A DNA stretch of 64,000 nt, taken from assembly GCA_040954595.2 (NCBI GenBank), contig CM082590.2:3720001-3784000 (forward strand), written 5' to 3'. The notes under the pieces were generated by a model, which worked only from the letters and a program-made list of their open reading frames with translations, did not search any database and was not told the DNA's origin. The stretch is from Balanoglossus misakiensis. Taxonomy: Eukaryota; Hemichordata. The position numbers were made by a program, and so were the translations under genes. This document shows positions 38,201-48,149 of this stretch, one piece after another; position 1 is the first letter of the stretch; each line of letters begins with the position of its first letter.

Positions 38201-41200
38201 TACACCCGACACAAACAATCCACTGTTTCTCCGTTGATGTAAGTTAATATTAAGATATAGCCTGCTATGAACCCAACATTGGTACGTACATCAATGTTAT
38301 AATTATTTAATGTTGCTAGGAAACATCAGAAAAAGAATTGTCTAAACCAGTCTGGACATTCCTCTCAAATTTGTCTTTTTTTTAAAAAAAAGGGTTTGTA
38401 GTATCCATTGAATGGAACTGAAATCACATATGTCTGGTTCACTGAATTTAACAAAAAACATGAAAGGAAAATTGTGGTCGCGCAAATAAGTGTGAAAGTG
38501 GATTCCACTAAACAAATTGAATTCGCCCTTCTAATAAACATAAGAACGTTGCTTGTTGAATTTATGTGACCAATCTGATTAAAATCAGATGTAGAGTTAG
38601 GTGTTGTCTTTAGCTGTGGTGATCATTTTGACTGTTCTGTTCTCTGGCTTGGCGGTTCTCGGGTGTACGGCCCCTATCCGAACAAAAAAGCCAAGAATCA
38701 GCCATAGTAAAGACACCGCCTAACTCTACAGCTGCCCAATCTCAAAGATTCAAATCACGCCTGAAGAATACACTTGTAATACAAACACCACAGACTAAAG
38801 AAATCCGCACTTTTTGTTTATAAGGGCAATCAACGGCACTTTTCCATGAGCATATTCACCTGAATTTCGGTCGGCTTACGACGCGGGATTTAAAATCTCT
38901 ATGTTGTGTCGCTTTTGGGGTTTTAATTTTTTGTGAACACTTTCATTTATTATAACGGTTGCATTCATCTAGAATTGTCAACAACCGCGCCACAGACTGT
39001 TACTGGTCACAATACTAGTATACAGATACTTGGACATTTCATCGAACACTATGATCTTATTGAATTTCGTTTCGGTTTCAAATTTCTCTTTCTAACCTCA
39101 AATAGCTATAAGAGAAACATAAAGGAGGAAACAAGCTTTATTGTCTTACACACGTTTCTATTTCAAGTGCATTAAGCTTGTATATGAAACCGAACTACTA
39201 CTATTTGCCTCTGGTTGGAATTTCTTGAGTATCGAAATGTGACAGTCAGGACAATTTTCATGGTTTTCTAGTGCAAAACTTTAAAGGCGAGTTCTCGTGC
39301 CGTTGAGATTCTGCGCGAGCGTGTCTACTTTGATTAACACATTTCCCAGAATGCCTCACTATTCTCTGCAAATAAAAATGGCTGCTATGGATAATAGTTA
39401 AGCGAGTGTCACTGACAGTACTAGTATAATGGTGACAGTCAATGTTTTGTGCGAGAGAGGGTGGTGTTAGAAGGACTGAGATGAGACGACATTAGGAAAG
39501 TGATAGTTCGACCTGGCGAGCAAACATGATAGTACAAGCATAATATCATCAGTGGGAATGCCGCATTCGGGCCGTTTGGATCCCTGATCCAAGTCGCACC
39601 CACAATGCACTGCTGTTAACGTGGGGCGACATAACAAAAACTTTCATATCGATCGTGCATTTTGTGATAAAAGCTCAGATGGGTGTTAATGTGTAATTAA
39701 CTCCATCGGCCATGTAATGCCGGGAACACACAGACTTGTACGCAGGGCTAGGAACACATTCCCATACGCACAGACACATACGACACAACCCAACACAGAA
39801 CTCAGCATGAACTGAACAAAGCAATTGCTCCATCGAGACCATGACCGTATTTACATGCAGACTCATTTGAATGTCAATTTTGTTATTGTTTTACGGCCGC
39901 CAAGCTGAAAGTTTTTGTTTCAGGGTTTTGACAAATATCTTTGGAGTAGGCAAGTGACAGGCAAAATCAGGAAACAGATAATGTCTCATGACACACGGCG
40001 ATGGTGTGATTTTCAACATTACCTACACAGTCATAAATTGCGACAACATGTGGTGGGAAGGTATTTAAAATAAAGTTGGGCATGACTACGGCAACACGCG
40101 ACCTCCTCAACATTACCGAATGACGGTCAAAGTCCGATGCCCCAGTGTTTGTCCTCAGCCCATAAAAAAATACGAAAAATATTACAAAAATCTTCTCAAA
40201 ATCTACGTGGCCTAGGACCTTGATATTTTTCACAGAGGATTTTGGCCATATGGTCTGCAAAAATCGCGAAAAGAATGTACATGCACCAATTAACATGCAA
40301 ATTAGATCAATTTGAGAATTTCGCTTGATTATAGCCACCAAGTCACGTGACTAATTACAAATTCATGGGCCCCAACCAAGTTTCAGAAGCGCAGCTGCAG
40401 CAGCTTCTGAGAAATATGTGGCCGAAAAAACGACTCAAGAAGAAAGAAGAAAAACTCCAGCAATTACAGAAGGGGCCCAAGCGCCCTCAGACGCTTGGGC
40501 CCTTAACAAGGTTGTAAAGTCTGAGTTGTTGGAAACATGGCAGAAGGATAGTCGTCCAATATTTTTATATTGACCTAATTTCAAAAATCTGTGAGATTGA
40601 TAATAAACCGAGTCAACTGATGTGTGAATGTATAATAGATTTATGTGATTACATTAACTTACTTTATCCTGCACGTCGACGCTGGCATTTGATTGCAGTA
40701 GAAGTCTCACCATGTCACCATGGCCATTGGCTGCTGCATAGTGTAACGCTGCCAAACCATCCTGTGGGAACACAACAAATAATGTGTCAATGAAAATCCC
40801 TGACTATAACCTTCGAATGGAACATGCAATGTCGTCAACACTACAAAATATAAGTACAGTGTCACCTTTTTGGCCGTTCGGGCTATTGGTGAGTGAGCAT
40901 GTAAAGCCCCTTACCTCATTCTTAGCATTGACGTCAGCTCCATGGACGATCAACACTAGTGCCGCTTCCAGTTTATTTCCACTGGCTGCTACATACAATG
41001 CTGTCCATCCAGACTGAAATAGATAAATTCATTTGAATTACAACAAGCTATGTTCCAATGTTGGACTTTGTAAGGTGACATGGCTATAATTTCACTGGAA
41101 TCGATTTGTAACTGTAAGTGTTGACTTATATTATGAGTTATGTGTGTAGCATCTATAACTGTTTCAGACCAAAACACTATTGTTTCAGAGAACATTTATA

Positions 41201-44200
41201 ACGTGTCCTATATATATTTCTAACAAGTGTAACATTATAAATTATAATATAATGTAGCGCATTATACATGTTTATTATGCACACTCATCGTACCCACAGG
41301 TCTTAATATCATTTCATAAATTACATTGATATGTTGAAATTTCCAATCACACCAAGTACTCTAACAGATAAACATGGCGGACGTGATACACCCGACACAC
41401 ACAATCCCCTGTTGATGTAAGTTAATATTTATGTATAGACTGCTATGAACCAAACGATGGTACATACGGTACGTCAATGTTATAATTATTTAATTTTGCT
41501 AGGAAACATCAGAAAAAGAATTGTCTAAACCAGTCTGGACATTTCTCCCAAATTTGTCTTTTTTTTAAAAAGAGTTTGTAGTATCCATTGAATGGAACTA
41601 AAATCACATATGTCTGGTTCACTAAATTTAACAAACAACATAAAAGGAGAATTGTGGCCGCACATATTAGTGTGAAAGTGGAGTTCACTAAACAAATTTA
41701 TTTCGCCCATCTAATAAACAAAAGAACTTTGTTTGTTAAATTTATATGACCAATCTGATTAAAATCATATGTAGAGTTAGACGTTGTCTTTACCTATGGT
41801 AATCGTTTTAGCGGTTCTGTTCTCTGTCTTGGCCGTTCTCGGGTGGACGGTCCCTTTCCGAACAGAAAAGCCAAGAATCAGCCATAGTAAAGACACCGCC
41901 TAACTCTACATCCAGTTTTAACCAGATAGTTTTGTGACAATCTGAGACGGTCCCTAAACTAACAATGGCACATAATGCATTGGGCACATGCAATCACTAC
42001 ATTCCTTCACAAATAAAGATATCGTCCAAATGGCAACTCTCCAGCCTGCAATGACACAGATTCCACATATTCTTCGGGTGTCCGCAAATGAAACATTTCA
42101 GCCTGGCCTTGTCACGACTCTGACATTCTCCCTGTATTCCCAATTGACAAGCACTATGTCCATCGAAGTGCAGTAAGACGTTCATCTCCACACATGTGTG
42201 TTTACTCAATCAAGTAATTTCTACAGCTAAGATATCCATCGAAGAGCCAGAGGAAATAAATATTACAATCAATCAACAGCTGACCAACCTCAAAGAGTCA
42301 AATCACGCCTGAAGAATACACTTGTAATACAAACACCACAGACTAAAGAAATCCGCACTTTTTGTTTATAAGGGCAATCAACGGCACTCTTTTCCATGAC
42401 CATATTCACCTGAATTCCGGATTGACTTACGACGCAGGATTTTTAATCTCTACGTTATGTCGCTTTTGGGGTTTCAATTATTTGTAAACACTTTCATTTT
42501 TTATGACATTTGCAAACATCGATCTGGATTTGTCAATAACCTCGCCACAGACTGTTACTGATCACAATATACGGATACTTGGACATTTTAGTCAATACTA
42601 TGTTCTTATTCGTTACGGTTTCAAATTTTCTTTCTAACCTCTAACCTTGCTATTGGAGAAACAAAGGAGGAAACAAGCTTTATTTTCTGACACAATTTTG
42701 CTATTTCAAATGCATTAAGCTGGTATATCAAACACAGGAAAGGTTTGTGTTCATCAATAAAGTCGAGGTCAAATCGTTTGCCGCTTCAGATTCGTTACCT
42801 TTGTGACTTGGTTGTACGTGTGAAATGTTGAGTGAGGCAGTGCAAATACTTACCCTGCTAAGGTATACACCCTTTGCATTGACATCATAGCCATCATCTA
42901 TCAACGATTGAATCCTTGCAACATCACCATCCCTAGCGGCTTCAATGAGATCCTATAACATTCAATGAAACATACAATTGTTATTTCTTAAATATACCGT
43001 TAAAAATAAAATTCTTCAGTATTTGAACTGACCTTTGATTATGAACAAACAACATCACAAACACCAAGAAATAATACCTAAACTTTTACATCACATTGTA
43101 TAAACTTTGTGCATCGATTATATTGTAATGTATTCTAATAACACATAAACGTACACGGCTTACACCAAAATATAGATACATGTACTGGAAAATGCCCGGA
43201 TTAGCCCATGGACTCATGATAAGGCAACAGTCTCAAGAGAACGGTGAAGAAATGAAATGAAAGTATCACCATGAACGTTTGTCCAAACTGTGTGGGCAAG
43301 TTATTGTGTAGCTGTAGTAGTGTGTGGGTCGTGCGACAGCTTTGTATACCTGGTAGCTGATGTGCTTCCCAAGAAGCAATTTTGACAGTTTGATAGGGCT
43401 TGCATGATTTCCATAAAAGAAACGTGAACAAGGTTATGGTCAATTCACTGTCCAGCCGCTCTTCTGTTATAGTCTAAAGATTTGGGATCTCGTTCTGTTG
43501 GTCAGAACACGAAATCAACAACCGACGGTCAGCAAAGAACGTCACACCACGGCTGTCACTACACGGCCAACGGATAACACTTGTTTCCGTTGTGATCAGC
43601 CATAATGTCACGGTCTATGTAGACTAGTTCCTTTCTATCGGTTACAATGTCTCATTTTATAGTAGTTAACTGTATGCGCATACGGACTGGTCAGTTTCTT
43701 CGGCCGGGGGTGGATTCTATTTTGTGGATATCCATAAGTGACTGACCGCTCCCCTCCTTCATTGACCATACAAAAGTGGGTGAAACCCCGCCCCCCATCA
43801 CCCAATTCCAAAACAGGGTGACCTCTCCCATGAATACACCGCCCCACCCAAGGCAAAGAAACTGACCAGTCCCTTATTTCGAGATTTTGTTAATTCATAC
43901 ACGCGCACAATATCCCTTCATGGAAAAATGTGAATTTTTCTGAGTTTTGATCGCGAATAATAAAACATGGTGCAGACATTGCTGAAAGGAAACCATTCCA
44001 TCGGTGAAATTCTGATCACAAAATACTGGAATTCCAACAAAAGGAAAACAATGAACGACATTCCAGGATAACGACAACCAGCCCATGATGCACTGCTGAG
44101 CACAAGATGTCTGACTTGTAATTTTGTACAGATGAAGAACTCGCTGGTGTTTAACCCCTCCCCCCTCCCGTCTTGTACATGAAGGCAGACGACAATAAAC

Positions 44201-44713
44201 CATACGCTAGAACTCGCTCATAAAATTGTGTTTACCTGGGACTTGATCAACCGGTAAAATATTTTTTGAAAAATATCGTTCAATGGAGACTTGGACTTGT
44301 GAATGGAAAACATTGTGATTAGTGTGACTTTTTTGTCAACTGGGTAATTGTTTATTTATGAATGCACTATCTAGCAATACACACAGACACTAGAAGTTTC
44401 TATGTTTTCCGTGTGTAGGGCAAGCTGACCCGTTGAAAAATAATAAACCTATTAGGCACCGACTAGCGCCACAAGTCTAAACGTAACCGTCATGTGTTTT
44501 GTGACCAAAATGTCTGGTTAAATTTACGTGCATGGGGTTGAAGGGAGAAATTTTGAACAACAGTCTTCAGTCCACAAACAAACAAAATATAAACCACTCA
44601 TAAAAACAGCCGTCGTACGCGTCACTGCCAGACATCGTTGCATTTGGTGTGAAATGGCGGTTGTTATAGTTCAGTTCACTTACCTGTGGATTTTTAGCTT
44701 TTCTGGAAGCCAT
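22893..44713 (-). CDS. ankyrin-Roc-COR-Death domain protein (DAPK1-like, no kinase), 13 exons, 910 aa
   Basis: Joining 13 minus-strand exons, all with GT donors and AG acceptors and continuous phase, gives 910 residues. Order: short leader MASRKAKNPQ (1-10); five 33-residue ankyrin repeats (11-175) plus a half repeat (176-194); Roc GTPase with P-loop GFGGVGKTT (222-230), DFAGQ switch-II (283-287) and ASRAD in the N/TKxD position (371-375); COR from about 385 to 780; Death domain about 790-891 containing SGNDYRAMADLMGI and a final amphipathic helix. Roc-COR (ROCO) proteins are GTPases usually acting as dimers. The ANK-Roc-COR-Death order equals the C-terminal part of DAPK1, but no kinase or calmodulin segment precedes it here. 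Role in apoptosis or immune signalling is inferred from family. The first ATG is well placed at 44713. Exons: 44684-44713, 42854-42952, 40915-41013, 40663-40761, 37730-37828, 36214-36312, 28269-28325, 27007-27135, 26383-26676, 25962-26109, 25394-25542, 24453-24635, 22893-24140. An extra unseen ankyrin exon is possible in the 8-kb intron. Confidence 0.85.
24222..24393. repeat. GACT and GAAT microsatellites
   Basis: Runs of GACT then about 18 GAAT units at 24248-24320, and a second short GAAT run near 24368-24393, all in intron 12. Confidence 0.95.
24453..24635 (-). CDS. exon 12: COR N-terminal part
   Basis: 183 bp, phase 0. Encodes an alpha-helical stretch with KFPVLYWTKYVERVQEID. Acceptor ATTACAG, donor GTAATT. 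Confidence 0.85.
24729..24834. repeat. TACA microsatellite
   Basis: About 13 TACA units at 24729-24780 and more interrupted units to 24830. Its frames mimic a Met-Tyr-Val repeat protein but lie in an intron. Confidence 0.95.
24885..25282. mobile_element. palindromic TTAA-family element, copy 3 (left end rearranged)
   Basis: Right half ends GCAGCGAGAGAGAGACTTTG then TCCCTTT, as in the 20.1-kb copy, but followed by CAAG instead of TTAA. The left end carries an extra fragment (GGATATATAGTGAATCAACG) before a second start. Lies in intron 11. Confidence 0.8.
25394..25542 (-). CDS. exon 11: Roc-COR junction
   Basis: 149 bp starting with two bases of a split Ala codon. Encodes KRVVEEVREELKKKF and ends GRLRVILRGFK before donor GTGAGT. 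Confidence 0.85.
25962..26109 (-). CDS. exon 10: Roc C-terminal part with G4 motif
   Basis: 148 bp. Encodes NIWAQFFKGMISSIP and VILIASRADMLD. The Ser-Arg-Ala-Asp sits where N/T-K-x-D normally reads guanine; Arg replaces Lys. Acceptor TTTTCAG; donor GTAAGT after a single G. Confidence 0.85.
26147..26242. repeat. ATCA microsatellite
   Basis: About 20 near-perfect ATCA units in intron 9. Confidence 0.97.
26383..26676 (-). CDS. exon 9: Roc core with DxxGQ
   Basis: 294 bp, 98 codons. Encodes GEYIVMDFAGQCEYYVTHNM; Asp-Phe-Ala-Gly-Gln is the G3 motif. Acceptor TCATACAG, donor GTGAGA. Confidence 0.88.
27007..27135 (-). CDS. exon 8: Roc P-loop
   Basis: 129 bp, 43 codons. VHVCGFGGVGKTTLVKSLQ contains a full Walker A (GxxxxGKT). 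Acceptor GACATCAG, donor GTAACA. Confidence 0.9.
27285..27819. mobile_element. palindromic TTAA element, copy 4 (nested or composite)
   Basis: TTAA at 27285-27288 then AGGGACAAAATCTCTCTCAC, and TTAA at 27816-27819 after GAGAGAGACTTTGTCTCT. The left arm contains three tandem copies of a ~32-bp segment (ATGTTGGATACAAGACAC), and a second internal right end occurs near 27690, so two elements are merged. Lies in intron 7. Confidence 0.8.
27820..28268. other. intron 7 remainder
   Basis: AT-rich intronic DNA with nothing else recognisable. Confidence 0.5.
28269..28325 (-). CDS. exon 7: last half ankyrin repeat
   Basis: 57 bp. Encodes GGKTPMDYADDRRIKSLLK, an ankyrin first-helix TPxxYA pattern truncated before the second loop. 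Acceptor CTTACAG, donor GTAATA. Confidence 0.85.
29633..29647. repeat. left target-site duplication of the retrotransposon
   Basis: ACATAATTAATTCAT, identical to 35461-35475. Confidence 0.9.
29877..31097 (+). CDS. retrotransposon ORF1, zinc-knuckle RNA-binding protein
   Basis: 406 residues from ATG 29877. An N-terminal ~200-residue region of mixed helix and strand is followed by two CCHC knuckles at about 205-218 (CNKCLQLGHFSYQC) and 224-237 (CRLCFGNGHLAKEC), then a Ser/Thr/Pro-rich tail ending CPICHRNHP. Such ORF1 proteins coat the element RNA. The frame is intact, unlike ORF2, so the copy is not ancient. 71 bp separate its stop from the ORF2 start. Confidence 0.9.
   Translation: MAAGAAGVRSYAQVTMPYADSETAEDHKSVLFLKQSDVVRPETKHWLKGEEILASIAEVVPIENIDGLQRICDLCRIYPRDNADKLILKQHGLSLRGKAIELWDKNPCRRELQEVCVKIIVKDLPLSLDDSVIGSSLSAIGLKIKSRLLRQRWRVNGKLTNICNGDRMVFVEKPSKDLPKFIKVGPFSARLFSSLQNRNSEQETKCNKCLQLGHFSYQCTNPLKCRLCFGNGHLAKECVNAKCEKPAEQEVESGVCTLITPVTEAVIITSTPQQSTTPTCTSDAGIPTPLSTPAAEPASSAHCESQQTREATTKSGSNIGSTSHDTVCNDPSSSSRQRASQRSISSYFPEKRRDPRIQKPKDCDQDDSVAAVADTSANISESESEQYTWTVTQQKRKCPICHRNHP
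31168..35358 (+). pseudogene. retrotransposon ORF2: endonuclease-reverse transcriptase, disrupted
   Basis: Starts LHIVTLNVRGLG and FAVLQEVY, the first endonuclease motifs, but reaches a stop at 31362. The frame of 31317-33125 resumes at HLLKKEDYV, so the central endonuclease (about 150 residues or more by family length) is deleted. The reverse transcriptase is complete: SPGCDGLTGEFY, NWRPVSLLNTDYKI, LDYEKAFDSVNWDYL, RQGCPLSALLF, LLADDTTVF (catalytic Asp pair). A shift near 33026 and a stop near 33092 break the C-terminal part, which continues 33100-33755 and, after the inserted element, 34920-35358 with FCPLCHQIDSLEHRFIYC. Four separate lesions. Confidence 0.9.
33756..34915. mobile_element. 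1.16-kb inverted-repeat DNA element nested in ORF2
   Basis: Terminal inverted repeats of about 30 bp begin ACACGGGCGTCATGGAACAA on the left and CCACGGGCGTCATGGAACAA (reverse strand) on the right, and continue through TAAAGTGTAT. TAAG at 33752-33755 and 34916-34919 looks like a 4-bp target duplication. Taking out the element plus one TAAG leaves the ORF2 frame continuous, good evidence that this is the exact insert. The interior includes a GC-rich patch at about 34720-34760 and no transposase, so it is non-autonomous. Superfamily unknown. Confidence 0.85.
35461..35475. repeat. right target-site duplication of the retrotransposon
   Basis: ACATAATTAATTCAT directly after the poly-A. Confidence 0.9.
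35476..36213. other. intron 6 segment
   Basis: Intronic DNA of duplication unit 1; from 36040 it matches unit 2 at 40505. Upstream of that no match and no ORF of interest. Confidence 0.5.
36214..36312 (-). CDS. exon 6: ankyrin repeat 5 (degenerate)
   Basis: 99 bp, 33 codons: VGSAPLLIAAAKGHGDVVK then LLLQSNASVDVQSK. The usual TxLHxAA is replaced by SAPLLIAAA, unlike its duplicate at 40663. Acceptor TCCCACAG, donor GTAAGT. Confidence 0.88.
36390..37645. other. segment present only in duplication unit 1
   Basis: Absent between the corresponding positions in unit 2 (about 40810-40832). Contains a T20-G13 tract at 36455-36487 and a sub-element with ends TCTCGCCAGCCAGACC (36841) and GGTCTGGCCAGTGAGA (36983-36998), 13 of 16 inverted. 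Either an insertion in unit 1 or a deletion in unit 2. Confidence 0.55.
37730..37828 (-). CDS. exon 5: ankyrin repeat 4
   Basis: 33 codons: SGYTALHVATLANQLGAAQ then VLIDHGADVNAKNE, a canonical ankyrin repeat. Acceptor TTTCAG, donor GTAAGG. Confidence 0.92.
38590..38730. mobile_element. 141-bp inverted-repeat element (MITE), unit 1 copy
   Basis: Ends TGTAGAGTTAGGTGTTGTCT and its near-complement AGACACCGCCTAACTCTACA. Present at the same place in unit 2 (41770-41910), so it was inserted before the duplication. Confidence 0.7.
40379..40506. other. hairpin-rich GC patch
   Basis: Two short palindromes: CAGAAGC-GCAGCTGC-GCTTCTG at about 40383-40410, and GGGCCCAAGCG with CGCTTGGGCCC at 40474-40503. 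Between them is a purine-rich stretch. Could be the end of a retroelement or a structured RNA; unidentified. Confidence 0.4.
40663..40761 (-). CDS. exon 4: ankyrin repeat 3
   Basis: 33 codons: DGLAALHYAAANGHGDMVR then LLLQSNASVDVQDK. Canonical repeat; acceptor TCCCACAG, donor GTAAGT. Confidence 0.92.
40915..41013 (-). CDS. exon 3: ankyrin repeat 2
   Basis: 33 codons: SGWTALYVAASGNKLEAAL then VLIVHGADVNAKNE. Duplicate of exon 5; acceptor TTTCAG, donor GTAAGG. Confidence 0.92.
41770..41910. mobile_element. 141-bp inverted-repeat element (MITE), unit 2 copy
   Basis: Same ends as 38590-38730 with several substitutions. Confidence 0.65.
42854..42952 (-). CDS. exon 2: ankyrin repeat 1
   Basis: 33 codons: DLIEAARDGDVARIQSLID then DGYDVNAKGVYLSR, a typical capping ankyrin repeat. 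Acceptor GTTATAG, donor GTAAGT. Confidence 0.9.
42953..44683. other. intron 1
   Basis: No domain-bearing frame; short C-rich runs at 43780 and 44160. Confidence 0.5.
44684..44713 (-). CDS. exon 1: start codon and leader
   Basis: ATG at 44713 gives MASRKAKNPQ then donor GTAAGT, in phase with exon 2. The ATG context ACCATGG matches the animal start consensus. Confidence 0.75.
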
Positions 44714-46789
44714 GGTTACGTTATTCACATTGTGTTGGAATACTTTAAGAATCTGGATCTGTAGCACCGCTCTGGAGTTGAACAAGTCAGCTTCGCAAAT
44801 GTTCTATAATGGCGTCGTCGCCTACCTGGTCAGGTGATGTTGACAACAAGTTGGGGAAAACCCCGATAAATAAGGAAGTACACTACAAAGGAAAGTAATG
44901 ACAAGAGTTGGGTCAAAGTTCATAACGCCATAAAAGTGTGACATATACACTTCAATACTGTGGTGACGTCACGGCAGAATTCCTAGATTTCTGTTTAAAT
45001 CACTAAACTGGTTGGCACATTAAGCAGCAATTTGAATATTTATGTTTTATAACAGTACGAGCAGTGGAATGGAGTGGCCTATTCCCACTTCAGTACAGGA
45101 CATAGTCTTGCTTTGCAGACTCTTCTCGCTTCACTAGTTCGCCACTAGCGGTGTGAGAACGCGAGAAGCGAAGCCAAAAGTGTCTGGGGAGAATCACTGC
45201 ATTCCATTGTGATGACGTACACACAAGACAGGCAATGAATTCAAATATTACAAAGGACCCGTGACCTAGTTGACTTTCAGTCAATGCGTGTTGTGCCAGA
45301 CAGTATGTGACTGACCGACAGGCCCCGTCGAAGTTGACAGCCCAGTGCAGTATAAAATATCGTATACATGTACAGTGCTGTCAACTACAGCAGTGTCTGT
45401 AATCATGTGATTGTGAGTGAATATCATTGCACATCTACGACTACATGAATCAAGGATTTTGTTTCGTTTGTCAGTTGTGGGTGAGTTCCTGTTAGTGTTG
45501 AGAAATTTAGTATTTCCCGTCTTTGCAAATTGGCATATTTTTCCAATATGTAGCATTATAGCCAAATACCACATTCTTGCCAAATGTGCCTTAAAATTTG
45601 GAATTGTTGCATGAGAGATTGAAAATCAGAATATATTATATAGAAATGAACCCACTCTCATACAATCAATTTTAAGTGGTCAATGACCTTTAATGTACTG
45701 TACATTAAAATAAAAGATAGAATTCATAAGATATACAAGTAGTAAAACTTTTCTAAACTATAATTCAAGTGACCATCCAAAATAATCTATAAACTCAAAA
45801 ATCTCTGGTAGAATGAAGCTGAAACAAGTGCTGGCAATTAATGATTTATCTCAAACTGATATTTTTAATCATTTCATCGCCATGGTTTAGCTTAAATTAA
45901 TTGTCTTCTAGAGTAAAATTGGACCTCTATAGAAGGAAATGGGGTTGAAAGAATTAAGGTAGTTTTGTACCTTGGAAATTAAAATCTTAAATTTAGACTA
46001 AAAATGTTGGGTCATGGTGCAAATTTAAATGAGAGAACAAGGCGATATAATCTCTACCACGTTGTTTCATGAGTCACTGGACTGACCCATCAGGAGACTA
46101 AACTGGCCAGTTTATTACTTTTTGCCTTTTAAAACACATCAACAATTTTCAAGATTAGAAATTCCGGTACTCATACCTATCAACACTTGTTGATGTGGTC
46201 AGTGGAGGAAACATTATAAATTATGTATTTTGATGGTTTGGCTTTAAACAAAAAAACAGAAAAACATTTTTAAAATACAAAAAAAATTATGAAACTTGCT
46301 TATCAATCTAGAATTTGTAAAGTGAGACATATTTGAAGCCCCATGAGCTGCCAAATTCCACATTATTTCTCACAATAAAATACATAATAAGATCTTCTCC
46401 CTATATCCCCATTACAATTTGCACCATCAAGGCACACTACTTGCATACCACAATAGTTGTGTACTATTTGTATGGAGGCAGATTAAACAGGCATGGCACC
46501 CATTTAATATATCAGTTGTTCAAATTGCAACATCCATACACAATATGGCGTTGACAAGATGTTCATTTATACCTACCAGTTTAAGCTCATTTAGATGGAC
46601 CAATCTAAAGTTGGAAAGTAAAATCATGAAAATAATGCAAAAAGTGGCAGCTCTTGAGGATTTAAAGAAGGGCAATTGACACATGACCCACAACACACGC
46701 ACTGATAAGAACATCAGTGTAAGAACCGGGTTGGCAAACAGTTTCAGGCAAACATTGACCAGCTGTCATAAAACTGCCGGTCAATTGTA
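44714..46789. other. 5' flank of the Roc-COR-Death gene
   Basis: Should hold the promoter. 44815-44885 (CTACCTGGTCAGGTGA and onward) resembles 52400-52460, and 44930-45000 (CCATAAAAGTGTG with TGGTGACGTCA) resembles 49270-49345. A cAMP-response-like TGACGTCA lies at about 44962. No TATA box can be assigned. 45.6-46.8 kb holds nothing recognisable. Confidence 0.4.
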
Positions 46790-48060
46790 TTGCTCTTTTC
46801 AACATAGAATGGCCTTCACCTGCATCTGATTACATGTTGGAGTCAGTGAGACTTCATGTGTACCAATGTCCAGTGTGTAATTGTTATCAGCACTGCTCAA
46901 CTGCATTCATACTTTTTAATTGAAACTTAAATTTTCACTATTGTTCCTATTAGCCAACATCGATTGAGTTGTTGTTCATATCAGCGCGTTCACACTCACT
47001 CATGTACTAAGTAAAGAAGTGTAAATGACATCCGTGCCTACACAAGAACATAAGTTTGGCCTTCCATTCATGAGGTTTCTGTGACTATTGTTTATTGACA
47101 TGCTGTCTGTTGAGCTTTGTGTCTTAAAGATTAAATACTGTTTGTTGTATTAGCTTTACGCCAGTAGACTTAGACGGAAACCACTCAACACACTTAATAT
47201 ATAGCACAGAATGTTTGTTTAGTCGACAGAAAAACACCCCACCACAATCAAGTAGCTACAAACATTTTTCAACCAGATCGCGATAAAGTCAGGAATTATC
47301 GTGAGCTACAGTTTATAACAGGTATTTGGCAAAATATTGTCGCAACCTTGGCCCCTTCAGAGCAACATTTTCTGAGTTGCCAAAAGAGGCCGTGATTTAT
47401 TTCGCATGTTTTTAATTATACTAGTTTAGTATCTAGCCGTATTTTGTCCGCTTTGCTTTCAAAATTATGTCTAGAGTCATGCATGCTACTACATGCCACT
47501 GGCCCAATAGAACCTGGGAATTGTGATGTAACTAGCGTCCCTCTGAAGTCAATCCCTGACTGTTTTTCCTAGGATTGGACAAATGATATACATGTGTATA
47601 ATTAAGGATGGGTAATTTTTTTTTATTTCAAATTAGCCCCACCTTCACTATAATCTAACGCCCAATCACCAGTGTTCAGTTTATGTGATTGACTACAAGG
47701 AGGTGCTAGTTACATCACAACTTCTAGACTATTCGAGCGCTGGCGAAATGGAACCAATCAGAACGTGCGTCTCATAAATGTATCGAAATGCAAATTTTAA
47801 CCGTTACTTTGCCTTGCCGATTGGTATTATTTTTTTCTACTGCAGATCGCTGTCCTGCGTGAGTGTTGGGTGATTGGTGGTGATTGGCTGCTCTGTTTCG
47901 GCCTTTGTGTAAATCACGGTCGAGGAGTGACCGTGTGTAAATGCATGTGCCCGTGTCCGCTTATTATCCGGAGACTTCAGTGGAGTCGCTCAGGTCTGAC
48001 TGTCAAAAAGGACACCGCTCGAACAAGTATGCAGTAAATCATTACATGTTGTGTAGAATA
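46790..48060. repeat. segmental duplicate of 57.28-58.19 kb
   Basis: Shared blocks in the same order: GGAGTCAGTGAGACT, CAACCAGATCGCGATAAAGT, AAGAGGCCGT, and a best-conserved block CTGCAGATCGCTGTCCTGCG plus TGAGTGTTGGG and GACCGTGTGT (47840-48030 against 57975-58150). No shared reading frame. Confidence 0.75.
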
Positions 48061-48149
48061 TTGTATTTCAAGGGGTATATTTTTTTGAAAATTGGGCCAG
48101 GACAGGCCTAAATTGCAGGCCCAGTCAGACGAAATTGTGTCTACAGCAC

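Larger units (their letters stand above)
28417..39194. repeat. tandem duplication unit 1 (contains ankyrin exons 5 and 6)
   Basis: 28417-29311 matches 39195-40098; 36040-36385 matches 40505-40810; 37645-39190 matches 40832-42735 with an extra ~380 bp in unit 2. The two units are head to tail, the second beginning exactly where the first ends. Unit 1 is larger because it holds the 5.8-kb retrotransposon and an extra ~1.25 kb at 36390-37645. Confidence 0.8.
39195..42736. repeat. tandem duplication unit 2 (contains ankyrin exons 3 and 4)
   Basis: Head-to-tail copy of unit 1. 39195-40098 equals the start of unit 1. Has about 380 bp at 41911-42290 not in unit 1 and lacks the retrotransposon. Confidence 0.8.

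Noticed and set aside
46419-46679. 86-codon plus-strand frame
   Set aside because: No domain or splice context; considered chance.
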